This document shows positions 1 through 8,890 of a DNA stretch of 64,000 nucleotides, in pieces. The stretch comes from Parablautia muri (GTDB taxonomy: Bacteria; Bacillota; Clostridia; Lachnospirales; Lachnospiraceae): positions 1-64,000 of the forward strand of contig NZ_QZDT01000005.1 in assembly GCF_009917485.1 (NCBI RefSeq). The letters are read 5' to 3'. Made by a program: the position numbers and the translations under genes. Under the pieces are notes generated by a model that saw nothing but the letters and a program-made list of their open reading frames with translations, ran no database searches and was not told the origin of the DNA. The first letter of the stretch is position 1. The number at the start of each line of letters is the position of its first letter.

Positions 1-297
1 TGCTATTTTATTGCCAGTTTTATTGAATTTTCAAGGTGCATCTGCGCTTATTCAAATGCGAAGTTTGAGTTTGTTATTAAAATTTCCGCCAACCCTTGAA
101 AACACTAAATTTATCGCAGGTGAACTTTCCCTTAAAGTTTCCCTTGTGTTATATCTTCCCACAAGGCATTACGAACCCTGATAAGGGAAAAAATGAGGGA
201 AACAAAACCACATAAAACATTATAACACAAAACATACGGGAATTGTGGACTGATTGAAATGCTTTCAAAAAATCAATGAAAAGAGGACAGATAAAAA
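1..297. other. Non-coding end segment of a mobile element
   Basis: No gene was found here. The stretch has repeated TTTCCCTT words around 125-148 and the complementary AAGGGAAA near 183-190, like the words in the hairpin just after the integrase at 5987-6027. It leads into the DUF6061 gene and ends with a GAGGACAG-type ribosome binding site. I read it as non-coding DNA of the ICE, whose left part lies outside the window. Confidence 0.4.
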
Positions 298-537
298 ATG
301 AATATGATTTACGCAACATACAATATCCACCATAACAGCATTGACGTATACACCCATGCGGGCTACTTTTTACGGATAGACTGCAACAAGGCAGAAGAAG
401 GATGGAAAACTACACCATGCTCTGAATGCGCCTTAAACGCTTTGGCAATAAATGAACCGCTTGAGTATGCAAGACTGTATCTTGAAGGAAATATGCAGAT
501 GTGGGTGGATGCGGAGGATTCGTTAGAACTGTGGTAA
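298..537 (+). CDS. DUF6061-type small ICE protein
   Basis: A 79-residue protein with no signal peptide or membrane segment. It resembles the small DUF6061 proteins carried by Tn916/Tn1549-like conjugative elements in Clostridia; their function is unknown. It begins at an ATG about 8 nt after a GAGGA-type ribosome binding site and is followed at once by a strong terminator hairpin, so it is probably a single-gene transcript. The neighbouring relaxase and integrase support a mobile-element origin. Codons 14-42 reappear as a broken copy at 57948-58034, showing that a related element once sat there too. The family name is from memory of the sequence pattern (VYTHAGYFLRIDCNKAEE). Confidence 0.7.
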   Translation: MNMIYATYNIHHNSIDVYTHAGYFLRIDCNKAEEGWKTTPCSECALNALAINEPLEYARLYLEGNMQMWVDAEDSLELW

Positions 538-546
538 TTTCTTGTA

Positions 547-594
547 AAACAGCAGAGTCCAAATTTATATTTGGTTACTCTGCTGTTTACTTTT
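547..594 (+). terminator. Rho-independent terminator after DUF6061 gene
   Basis: Perfect 12-bp arms (AAACAGCAGAGT and ACTCTGCTGTTT) around an 18-nt AT-rich loop, followed by ACTTTT. It starts 9 nt after the stop codon of the small ICE gene. Confidence 0.75.
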
Positions 595-744
595 AAGATG
601 GCTATAATCTATAAGTCCAATATGCTAATTAACCTTTCCAGTTTGTATTTCGGGTATAGAAAAGCAACACCTTTAATGAGTAAATTTTGTAGTTTCTTAG
701 ACAATGATTGTTTATCTTCTAAATAGATAATATTACAGTCTCAT

Positions 745-2439
745 TTAATTAGAATTTTCTTCTTCTTTCTTGTATAAGCCAAAAAAGTAACTGTTATTTT
801 CCAGCAATTCATCAAAAGTCCCATTACCAACAATCTTTCCGTTTCTAAATACAATAATACGGTCAAATTCCCTAATGGAAGTCAGACGGTGGGCAACAGC
901 AATCACGGTAGCATGTTTTATCTGTTCCAAAACATTTTTCATAACGATACCTTCGGTCACGTTGTCCAGTGCTGATGTTGCTTCATCTAAAACGACTATA
1001 TCAGAATTATCAAACCAAAGTCGGGCTAATGCCAATCGCTGCTTTTCTCCACCCGATAAACAAGTTCCTTTCTCACCTATTTTTGTTTCTACACCTTTAT
1101 CCAATGCGGCAAGCAATGACAACAGATGTGTTTTTTCAAGGCATACATGAATATCATTTTCTGAAACTTCCCTGTCAAACACAAGATTTTCTCTGATTGT
1201 GCCGTCAAAAACAGGAGTGTCCTGTGATAAATAGGATACTTTTTCATACAATGATTCCAGTGAAATATTTTTAAGTGGTTCATCGTCAAAAAGAATATTT
1301 CCCTTATCATACTTGAGCAGTCCAACCAAAATTTTTGTCAATGTAGATTTTCCCGAACCCGATTCGCCGACAAATGCTATTTTTTCACCTCTTTTAATAA
1401 TCAGACTGACAGATTGAAGCACCTCTTTGTTTTCATAGGAAAACGATACGTCCTCAACATGAATTTCGCTTAATGGTGCAGGGAAATCTATGCCTTGTTC
1501 AAGCTGTGTATCTTCTTTCAAATCTAACAGCCCCGTAAACCGCATCCAAGTCGTTTTATTCAGTTTGTACTGTACATAAATAACGTTAAAAATTGCGATA
1601 GGAGTATACGCATTATCAATCAATGTGATTAAAGCAACTACAGAGCCAATGGATAAATGGTTGTTTCTCCACGCATAAGCTAAAATCCCAACATCTAAGC
1701 AGGCAACTAATAATGCAAATATGGTGAAAAACGCTTCGTGTATCATAGTCATTTTTACTTTTGATGATACAATAACACGCTTTGCCCCCAATGCCTTTTT
1801 TACTTCATTTGGAAATTGATGTTTCATGCGGAAAATCGGCATTTCCATAAAGCCACGCACAAGAAAATGGTTTAATTCTTCCTCGTTTGTCAGTATCTTT
1901 TCCTTTATCTGATACAATCCTTGCAGCAGCAGATTCGTTACCAAAAATACAATAATATATCCTGCCAAAAGAAAATATGTAATCGTTCTGTCTATTTTCC
2001 AGATAAAATATAGGCTAAAAAGAATTGTCGGCAGTAAATTTCTGACAACGCTAAACCAAAAGTCATAGAGAACACCTTTTCCTGAATTAGCCCCATTTTC
2101 AATCTGTTGAACCAACTTTCCTGTTCCTAACTTTTGGTATTCAGAATAATCCATTCTGCCAATCTTACGCAGTGCCAGTAACTTAAAATCCAGGTAAATC
2201 TCATTTCCAAGTTTGGCAGACGGATATTCGTCTATATAGTTCATTCCATAATTGATAAAAAGAATGGCAGCATAAAATAAAATCCCATAAACGGTTATTG
2301 TTCTGTCTGTCAGTCCGTCTATAACCTTTTGAAAATAGTCAGCTTTGTAGTTTGACATAAAGGCATTGAATAAGCCGATTAACAGATAGACAATTACCCA
2401 TTTCTTGTTATTTCTTAAAACTTCTTTCATATAACGCAT
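745..2439 (-). CDS. ABC exporter half-transporter (permease-ATPase fusion)
   Basis: A membrane exporter of about 564 residues, expected to work as a homodimer. The N-terminal ~300 residues hold about six hydrophobic segments (ABC transmembrane type 1). The ATPase domain has Walker A GESGSGKST, signature LSGGEKQRL, Walker B IVVLDEAT and switch His in AVAHRL. There is no peptidase C39 domain. I chose the ATG at 2439 because AAAGGAG lies 7 nt upstream; a longer start at 2466 has no good site. It is preceded by a 23-codon leader frame and a large hairpin (2498-2570), and by repeats of TGACAA including a 17-bp palindrome at 2460-2476. It sits downstream of a broken relaxase gene, so it is probably cargo of the ICE. 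The substrate cannot be told; a drug or peptide is possible. Confidence 0.85.
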   Translation of the reverse strand: MRYMKEVLRNNKKWVIVYLLIGLFNAFMSNYKADYFQKVIDGLTDRTITVYGILFYAAILFINYGMNYIDEYPSAKLGNEIYLDFKLLALRKIGRMDYSEYQKLGTGKLVQQIENGANSGKGVLYDFWFSVVRNLLPTILFSLYFIWKIDRTITYFLLAGYIIVFLVTNLLLQGLYQIKEKILTNEEELNHFLVRGFMEMPIFRMKHQFPNEVKKALGAKRVIVSSKVKMTMIHEAFFTIFALLVACLDVGILAYAWRNNHLSIGSVVALITLIDNAYTPIAIFNVIYVQYKLNKTTWMRFTGLLDLKEDTQLEQGIDFPAPLSEIHVEDVSFSYENKEVLQSVSLIIKRGEKIAFVGESGSGKSTLTKILVGLLKYDKGNILFDDEPLKNISLESLYEKVSYLSQDTPVFDGTIRENLVFDREVSENDIHVCLEKTHLLSLLAALDKGVETKIGEKGTCLSGGEKQRLALARLWFDNSDIVVLDEATSALDNVTEGIVMKNVLEQIKHATVIAVAHRLTSIREFDRIIVFRNGKIVGNGTFDELLENNSYFFGLYKKEEENSN

Positions 2440-2459
2440 AACTGTACTCCTTTTCTGAA

Positions 2460-2476
2460 ATGACAAAAATTGTCAT
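2460..2476. promoter_or_regulatory. 17-bp palindrome, candidate operator
   Basis: ATGACAAAAATTGTCAT is a perfect palindrome around its central base, and a further TTGTCATT lies at about 2487-2494. It sits between the leader hairpin and the exporter start, so a repressor site controlling the exporter is possible. No matching regulator gene is adjacent. Confidence 0.35.
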
Positions 2477-2497
2477 TCGATAATATTGTCATTAGAA

Positions 2498-2570
2498 CAG
2501 TACAGTTGCAACTGTCAGCAGGTTCAATTATCCTCAGCACAATCTGCTAACAGTTGTATCAACTGTACTG
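2498..2570 (-). promoter_or_regulatory. Large leader hairpin before ABC exporter (attenuator-like)
   Basis: The 24-nt segment 2498-2521 and the 27-nt segment 2544-2570 are complementary except for a 3-nt bulge and one mismatch, with a 22-nt loop. Each arm also contains a smaller palindrome (ACAGTTG with CAACTGT), so alternative foldings exist. The 5' arm on the minus strand lies inside the 23-codon leader frame. Such a layout is typical of translation-linked attenuation ahead of resistance or export genes, but no long T-run follows the hairpin. Confidence 0.5.
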
Positions 2571-2595
2571 AGTAAATATCTCGGATATATTTCAT
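2524..2595 (-). CDS. 23-residue leader peptide candidate
   Basis: An ATG at 2595 lies 8 nt after a near-perfect GGAGGTGA ribosome binding site (2604-2611) and opens a 23-codon frame ending at TGA 2524, about 85 nt before the exporter gene. The predicted peptide begins MKYIRDIYSV and ends LLADCAEDN. Half of its codons form the upstream arm of the large hairpin. I infer a regulatory leader peptide; a small secreted peptide exported by the neighbouring transporter is a weaker alternative. Nothing in the peptide resembles a family I know. Confidence 0.45.
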   Translation of the reverse strand: MKYIRDIYSVQLIQLLADCAEDN

Positions 2596-2861
2596 AAATA
2601 AATTCACCTCCATTCTCTTTTTCCAAACAAAAAATCTTCCCATAAAGATAGCAAAAACAACCCAAATACTTTTGGGTATATTTTGCCATTCATGCGGAAG
2701 ATTTTCAACATCCAACATTATTCAAATCGCAAATACGATTCTCAATTTCTTCGGTAGTAACACGCGAATGGACGAATTGAATTACTACTTCTACAAAATA
2801 GCATTTTTCATTGTTTTTGTCAATAACCTTATTCTTGCAATCTCCATTATGATGTGGTAAT

Positions 2862-4480
2862 TCATCTTGCCCTCTTATCCTTACTTTTTGAAGTGTGTTT
2901 CGTTTGTCTATCTGCATTTTCTCTTTGATAATTCTGTAATCGTTTGTAAATGCTATCTTCCTGCCTGTCGGCTTTGTCTTGATAATTGTCATTAGCTGTT
3001 TTAGAGACAGCAAAGATTTTGTAGAAATCATGTACCGTTTGAAATCCATACCGTTTAACAATCCCCGACAAACCGACTTTGAGAAGGTCTATTTCCTCGT
3101 TCTTGCGGTCAATCCTGTTTTGCAGTTCCCCTCTCTTTGTCAGCTTTGCCAATCCTTTCAGGCTGTCACGTTCAAGTTCTAAAGCATTGCGCTCCCTCTC
3201 TGCGTCAAAGATAATCCCGTTTTGACGGTTCAGTTCCTTATAAATCTTCAGCAGCTTTGGATATGCGGCGGCTTCAGCGGACATAACAGGTTTTGGCGGT
3301 ATCTTTGGTGTTTCCTGATTTGTTGCTTTCGCTTGGGTTTTGGGCTGCGGCTCCTGTTTTTGTGCTGACGGATTGACAGCCGGTTCTTTAAGGCGGCTAT
3401 GCTCCTGCTTTGGCGTTTTATCCGTCTGCGGTATTATTTCTGCCGTTCTTCCCCCGCTTGGCTCTGCAATCGGCGGTAACAATTCTTTCTCAAAAAACTT
3501 TGCCGACAGTTCCCTTGCCTTATCCAATACTTTAGAAATCAGCAATGCCAGCGCCGTAACAGCAGTCATAATAATACTTCCCAGACGTTCCGGCTGACTG
3601 CCGAATATATCAACGGATTCTTTGATGCGGTCTGTGATATATTTTTTCTTTATCTGTTGTATCTCCGTTTCAGAAACACCGCTGACAATCGCCCTGTCTA
3701 CCTCACAATTCCAGCGCATACGCATTTCATTATTGGTCTGTATCTGTTCCGCTTTTGGGTTGTTCTTCCCTATTTTCTTGGTGGCAAGATATAATCCGCT
3801 GCTATCAAACACATGGAGTTTTTCTTTGTCATCTTTCACTAAAAGATTGATAAGGTCAGTATAGAAATGCTTTATCTCGGCAACAAAATACTCCTGTCAA
3901 ACAGCTTATTCTTGGCGGTAAAAAGATTGCGCTCATAGACTTCGCCTTTCTTCACGATTTTACAGCCTTTACGGGCATTCCCGTTTTCGTCAAGTATCTC
4001 TTTCTTGGTGCGGACGTGTCTCCCGTTTTCATCGTAAAACATATTGCGTGTCGCGGTTTTTTCTATGGGTTCGGGCAACAATTTCCGTTCCGAAATAATA
4101 AGGTGAATATGGTAATTTGTCTTTCGTTTGTTATGGTGCAACGCCGATACGCACTCTACACCATACTTTTCTTTGAAACGGTCTGTAAAAAGCTGTAACA
4201 GTTTGTCCGGCTCATAGAGGTTTGGGAATGATTCGGGCAGGGCAATGATAAATTCCCTCGCCTCAATGCACTTCCCCTACGTACCGCTTTTTTCAAATTC
4301 CTGCTGATTGCATTTCGCAAGCTCCGTCCAGTAGTGGCGGTCTGCCGTTTCATAGACCGCATACAGGTTTTCCTGCTTTGCGTGGCTGGATATATAGGTA
4401 ATCCTGCCCCTGACATCAGGCAGCTTGCTCATGCGGATAAATGAATGTCTCTGTATTGTGCTTTGTCCTCCCTCCTGCAA
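2862..4480 (-). pseudogene. MobA/MobL-type relaxase, broken by stop and frameshift
   Basis: The DNA-nicking relaxase of the ICE. The N-terminal part (start ATG 4480) reads through VRGRITYISS and matches ICE relaxases, then hits an in-frame TAG at 4277-4279; the same frame continues at once with GKCIEAREFIIALPESF, so a single Glu-to-stop change is likely. The catalytic HIH motif (NYHIHLIIS) follows. A second lesion near 3880-3893 shifts the frame by one base: after SILLPR-stop the text resumes in another frame as VAEIKHFYTDLINLL and runs to 2862. The remaining 325 residues hold the Pro/Gln-rich linker and charged coiled-coil tail. Full-length relaxase cannot be made without readthrough and frameshifting, so this element is not self-mobile. 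Confidence 0.85.
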
Positions 4481-5046
4481 ATGGCAGTATCAGATCGGAG
4501 CAAGCGGAGGTACGGCGGGACAGATTGTGAGTGGGCGGCATAGGCGGTATGTTTAAAAACATATCCGCCTTGTGGCGGTCAATTCAAATGCGTCAGCATT
4601 TGTAATTCACGCTTGCGTGAATTTGCTCCCCGCAGGGGCGAAATCCCCATTGCATAAACGAAGTTTGTGCAATGGGTGTATTTCGCTCTCAAACGCCGAG
4701 GGCTTTAAGAAAAAGGAATCGTTGCTATATACGCTCGAATTATGCCTGCAAATACTGTAACCATGATAGAAAAAGTGATGGCATTACGTCATTTGTGATG
4801 GCAAAAAACGCTATCACTTCGCCTAAAATGATGCCGCTGTGATAGCAAAAAGTGATAGCGCTTATGATAGTAAAAAATTTCATCATGCTATCCAAAAGTG
4901 CCAGTCTGAAACTTCTTTCAACTGAAAATGAAGAAAATGAGTTGAACTTTTACAGTCACTTTATGCTGCATTGAAAACGCCACTAAAACATCAGTTGACT
5001 TTTTCAACTGAAAATACAGAAATCAGTCGATTTTTTAAGTCAGCTT
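4481..5046. other. Hairpin-rich, iteron-like non-coding region, candidate oriT
   Basis: No gene is visible. Between 4580 and 4680 there is a row of small palindromes: CAAATGCGTCAGCATTTG, AATTCACGCTTGCGTGAATT, CCCCGCAGGGG and a longer one with CCCATTGCA/TGCAATGGG arms. Between 4766 and 4892 the word GTGATRGCA or its complement recurs, including an inverted pair CGCTATCACT/AGTGATAGCG. The word CAACTGAAAAT occurs twice (about 4920 and 5009) before the integrase remnant. Position just upstream of the relaxase gene and the clustered hairpins fit an origin of transfer. No MobC-like gene is present. Confidence 0.4.
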
Positions 5047-5970
5047 TTGCCATATGGACTTATTTTTTCAACCCACTTTCTGCCCGTCTCCGCAAGATTG
5101 AGCAAAGACTATGTTTTACAGCAGTCGTTCCGTTTTGCGGTATTCCCAAAACAACTAATCACGTTCAATCCAATGCAGTACATCAAGCTGAAGCGAAAGG
5201 CAGAGGAAGTGGATTTGTTTTCAGAGGAAGATATGGGACAGTCAAGCACGCAGCCTATTTCCCATGATGACTATGAGAAACTTATCGCTTATCTTAAAAA
5301 GAAAAATGTTTCTGCGGTTCTGCCGATACAGATAGCTTACTATGCAGGTCTTAGGATCGGAGAGGTATGCGGGCTGACTTGGCAGGACATCAACCTTGAG
5401 GAACAGTATCTTACGGTAAAACGGAGTGTCCGCTATGACGGCGCAAAGCACAAAACGATTATCGGACCGACAAAACGTAAGAAAGTACGGACGGTTGATT
5501 TTGGGGACACGCTTACCGCCATACTGAAAAAAGCAAGGAAAGAACAGCTTAAAAATCAGATGCAGTACGGGGAACTGTACCACCGCAACTACTACGAGGA
5601 AGTGCAGGACAAAAACAGGGTTTACTATGAGTATTACAGCTTGGAGGACACGCAGGACATCCCGGCGGATTACAACGAAATTTCTTTTGTATGTTTAAGA
5701 CCGGGCGGCTGTCTTGAAACGCCGAGTACATTGAGTATCGCCTGCCGTACGCTCGCAAAGAAACTGGACGGATTTGAGGGCTTTCATTTCCACCAACTCC
5801 ACCATACTTATACAAGCAACCTGCTGTCAAACGGTGCAGCACCGAAAGACGTGCAGGAACTCTTGGGACACTCTGATGTGAGCACCACAATGAATGTGTA
5901 TGCCCATGCTACAAGAGAAGCAAAGCGGACTTCCGCAAGGCTCTTGGATAAAGTGGCGGGCAACGATTAG
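5047..5970 (+). pseudogene. Tyrosine integrase, N-terminally truncated, catalytic Arg lost
   Basis: The C-terminal catalytic domain of a Tn1549-like phage-type integrase. Box I (GLRIGEVCGLTW) and the final catalytic segment (LLGHSDVSTTMNVYAHA, with His and Tyr) are intact. Box II reads FHQLHHTYTSNLL where the family has HQLRHT, so the second catalytic Arg (CGC) has become His (CAC). The recognisable homology begins only around KQLITFNPMQYIKLKRK; the usual core-binding and arm-binding domains (about 100 or more residues) are missing and the first 35 residues look like unrelated sequence. Strand exchange is therefore unlikely. It marks one end of the decayed ICE and is divergent from the relaxase. 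Confidence 0.8.
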
Positions 5971-5986
5971 ATACATTCAGAAAAAC

Positions 5987-6027
5987 TTTCCCTTGTAAAC
6001 TGCCCATAAGGGCAAAAACAAGGGAAA
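5987..6027 (+). terminator. Nested hairpin after integrase
   Basis: Outer arms TTTCCCTTGT/ACAAGGGAAA (10 bp) enclose inner arms GCCC/GGGC. It begins 16 nt after the integrase stop. It may end the integrase transcript or be part of the ICE end, since the same TTTCCCTT words occur near the window start. The T-run is poor. Confidence 0.45.
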
Positions 6028-6158
6028 ATACATAGCAATTCACTGTATAAGGCTTGAAAAGCCTTGAAAAATAAGGAAAGTTCAAGAAATTCATCTGCAA
6101 ATCACGCTTTGTCGTTGCTTTATTATATACCCGTTTTCCCAAAAATGAAAGCGATTTT

Positions 6159-6371
6159 TTATGCTTCATGTTCATCAAAACGGAACTTGAACAGGGCAGC
6201 GACAAGCCGGGATTTTATGCTGTCCTCGGTATCCCTGTCGCTATGCCCGTTTTCAATGGCGGTGATTCGGATTCGCCTGCTGTAATGCCGTAAAACCTCG
6301 TCTACGGCTTCCGGCTCGCCGCTGGTCGCCCGGACAATCGTTTCATAGGGCAAAAGATTCGGATTCCCCAT
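6159..6371 (-). CDS. ICE helix-turn-helix regulator (HTH_16-like)
   Basis: A 70-residue protein starting at ATG 6371, 7 nt after GGAGGTG. The sequence (YETIVRATSGEPEAVDEVLRHY) matches the small helix-turn-helix proteins that accompany the sigma factor gene in Tn916/Tn1549-like elements, where they are thought to help control transfer. It overlaps the last 29 nt of the upstream sigma-like gene, so the two are translationally coupled. Unlike the neighbouring relaxase and integrase it looks intact. The long ORF reading past 6371 in the same frame is not needed to explain it. Confidence 0.75.
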   Translation of the reverse strand: MGNPNLLPYETIVRATSGEPEAVDEVLRHYSRRIRITAIENGHSDRDTEDSIKSRLVAALFKFRFDEHEA

Positions 6372-6801
6372 GCGAAAGCACCTCCATTTTCTTTTGCAGG
6401 AGCCGTAAAGTCCTGCTGATTTGATACCCGGTCGTACTCCGGCAGCGTCCGTACATTTCCCCGATTTCCTGCTGTGTGTATTGCCTGAAAAAGTAAAGGA
6501 AAATGATTTCCCGGTTCTTCTCCGGCGGAGATAACAGGGCGGCGGCAAGCTCCCCATTAGTGAGGATAACTGTCTGACCGCATATTGTAATGGGGTGTTC
6601 TTCATAGGGTGCTTCAAAATATTCGTCTGTTGTGCCTAAAGGGTAAAACTTTTCTTCTGTGAGGTATTCAAGGGATATTTCTTTTTGCCGCCGTCTGCTC
6701 CTGTCACGCCATGCGTTGATTGCCGCAAAGCGTATGACGGTCTTGCAAAAGCCATTGAACATATACATGATGTGTTCCTTATATGCTTCTGTGCAAGGCA
6801 T
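6343..6801 (-). CDS. ICE sigma-70-like regulator
   Basis: A 152-residue sigma-70 family protein. The C-terminal half has a region 4-like helix-turn-helix (REIIFLYFFRQYTQQEIGEMYG, then SRTLRLLQKK). The start at 6801 follows AAAGGGGG at about 10 nt. Tn916-type elements carry such a gene next to the small HTH protein, and together they regulate conjugation genes. Here the conjugation genes are missing or broken, so the pair may be an orphan. Family assignment rests on the motif and on gene order. Confidence 0.7.
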   Translation of the reverse strand: MPCTEAYKEHIMYMFNGFCKTVIRFAAINAWRDRSRRRQKEISLEYLTEEKFYPLGTTDEYFEAPYEEHPITICGQTVILTNGELAAALLSPPEKNREIIFLYFFRQYTQQEIGEMYGRCRSTTGYQISRTLRLLQKKMEVLSHGESESFAL

Positions 6802-6931
6802 AGATGATTCCCCCTTTCTCCCACATAGGGCGATGTATGGTTTACGGTTGCATTTATAATTCAGAGGGGCGACAGTATTGTAAACGCCCCTTGACTATCA
6901 CTGGAAAAATAGAAATGCACAAACTATTGCT

Positions 6932-8890
6932 TCAATTTGATGCAGTTTCTATATATGATAAAATGTATTTTGCTATCTCCTCTGACACTTGATAATATGT
7001 TATAAATTCTCCCCGATCACTATATTCACCCGGAATTATTTCCTCAATATAATAATTACCATTGCTTTTATAAAGTATCTCGGTAGACATTTCTTTTAAC
7101 TCTTTTTTATTATCCCTTGATAACATAAATCTAACAATTTGACATTCAACTTCTTCGGGATTTGGTGCATTATCTGCATATTCCCACTGATCCAGAGCCA
7201 ACCCGTTTAGATATTGCGCTATTTCAGAAATATCGTCTATTTCATTCAGTAACGTATTTTTATCTGCTCCGTAAAACTGTATCTTCTGCTCTTTAGAAGT
7301 CTTGAGTAGTTCCTTTTCTGTAAAGGATGTTTCTCCTTGATAATATCGGGCATTCTCTATATCATCTGTTTTTTCAATATCACTATTTGGCACATAAAAA
7401 TCAAGTCCCCACCCATCCAGTATATCCTTCGCTGTTATATTCTTATTTAGCTCTAAGTCTTCCGGCGCATTAAGAAACCGTCCCGCCTTTTCTGATATTC
7501 TGGCTATTGTTTCTATTTCTTGATCATAATCTCGTATAATATATTCACCTTTATCGGAAATATATAATTCTAAGGTACTCATATGAACTAACGGTATTCC
7601 ATCCGGTAAAAATATAGGTTCATCAATTACCTCATATGATATATAACTATATACCAAGTCTATATCTTTGGGCAGCTGTTCCATATCATTCCAAGATTCA
7701 ATATCCAGTTGTTTTACGAGTCTTTCTATTTCTTTATTATTGTCAATGATACCAATCATCTCACCAGAAGCTGAAATAATTTCAGTAAATTGTTTTTTTT
7801 CTTCATCGTTTCCGAAAATATCTGCGGCAGCTTCCATGAATGATTTCTTTTCATTAGCAGTAGAAGGGGCGGCGTATGCACCAGCTACAAAAAAGCAGAT
7901 ACAAACGGCAACCGTGAAAATAGCAGTAATGGCAATTATCACTTTTGATTTTTTCCTAAATTTCATAATTGCACCTAACCTTTCTTTTAACTGTTCTGCT
8001 CCCTCAGTCAAAGTGACGGAAGCTAAAGAACTTTTGTAGAGATTGTTCGACTTCAAAAAGGAAATTAGTATATCTCCATACTCACGTCTTGCGGTATCGT
8101 CAAGTACAGATATGACTTTTTCATCACATGACAATTCACAAGATTTATTCACTTCCTTTTCCAGCAAATATACAAAAGGATTGAACCAATGGACGCACAC
8201 AACAATCTGTATCAGCCATTTATAAAACATATCCCTTTGTTTGTAGTGAATCAGCTCATGCACAAAGATATAAGACATCTCTTTATCTTCCCATTCGCGG
8301 GTAGGCAAAATGATTCTTGGTCGAAAGAAACCAATCAGCATAGGGGAAGCAATCAGCGGATTACAGGATAGTTCTACCCTTGTCTTAATATTCAGTTTTT
8401 CTTCACAATCAGATAGCAGATTCAAGATTTTTATATCCGATACTTCTTTATTTCCTGCTTTGATGTATTGGATAAAGCCTTGATAAACCGTTACTTTGCG
8501 GACAAATAAAACCAGTGCCAATGCTGACCAGATAAAAAACAGGCAGATATATTTGTTAAATGGTTTACGCATGGCAGCGGTGGTTACTTCCCGGTTTGTC
8601 TGTATCGGCTCTGCTTTGCTGTTATCCGTATCTGCGGGAACGGGTACATTGGGGCTTGCAGGGATTTCATTTGTTATTGCTGCTGTATCGAATTTTTCAA
8701 ACAGACTTCCAATAATCGTAGTATCGGGAGTAAAGGGAAGCAGAAACCGCAGCGCAACAACTATCCAGATATAATACTGCCAACGCTTGCTAAATTTGTT
8801 TTTATACAGTGGCTTCAATCCCAAAATGAGAAGCAGTAACAGTGCGCCGGAAACAGACAACGACAATAATATTTTTATAAACTCATTCAT
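6932..8890 (-). CDS. BlaR1/MecR1-like M56 membrane metalloprotease sensor
   Basis: A 652-residue membrane sensor-protease. The N-terminal ~330 residues contain about four hydrophobic segments and a cytoplasmic zinc protease domain with HELIH, preceded by the typical SPMLIGFFRPRIILP and followed by ELSCDEKVI. The start at ATG 8890 overlaps the end of the BlaI-like gene by 8 nt, so the two are coupled. In classical BlaR1 the extracellular C-terminal domain is a penicillin-binding sensor. Here the ~310 residues after the last membrane segment lack STXK, SXN and KTG motifs and are rich in Asp, Glu and Ile, so this protein should sense something else. In the family, signal causes the protease domain to remove the BlaI-like repressor. 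Confidence 0.85.
   Translation of the reverse strand: MNEFIKILLSLSVSGALLLLLILGLKPLYKNKFSKRWQYYIWIVVALRFLLPFTPDTTIIGSLFEKFDTAAITNEIPASPNVPVPADTDNSKAEPIQTNREVTTAAMRKPFNKYICLFFIWSALALVLFVRKVTVYQGFIQYIKAGNKEVSDIKILNLLSDCEEKLNIKTRVELSCNPLIASPMLIGFFRPRIILPTREWEDKEMSYIFVHELIHYKQRDMFYKWLIQIVVCVHWFNPFVYLLEKEVNKSCELSCDEKVISVLDDTARREYGDILISFLKSNNLYKSSLASVTLTEGAEQLKERLGAIMKFRKKSKVIIAITAIFTVAVCICFFVAGAYAAPSTANEKKSFMEAAADIFGNDEEKKQFTEIISASGEMIGIIDNNKEIERLVKQLDIESWNDMEQLPKDIDLVYSYISYEVIDEPIFLPDGIPLVHMSTLELYISDKGEYIIRDYDQEIETIARISEKAGRFLNAPEDLELNKNITAKDILDGWGLDFYVPNSDIEKTDDIENARYYQGETSFTEKELLKTSKEQKIQFYGADKNTLLNEIDDISEIAQYLNGLALDQWEYADNAPNPEEVECQIVRFMLSRDNKKELKEMSTEILYKSNGNYYIEEIIPGEYSDRGEFITYYQVSEEIAKYILSYIETASN

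Noticed and set aside
2705-3061. 118-codon minus frame beside the relaxase end
   Set aside because: It overlaps the relaxase in another frame and has no ribosome binding site. The last ~50 codons look partly coding-like (CYFVEVVIQFVHSR), perhaps an ICE gene relic, but this is too weak to call.
4756-4892. CRISPR-like repeats
   Set aside because: Repeats are 9-12 bp, irregularly spaced and in both orientations, and there are no cas genes.
6159-6617. Longer 152-codon form of the ICE HTH gene
   Set aside because: The N-terminal part overlaps the sigma gene in another frame; the strong ribosome binding site sets the start at 6371.
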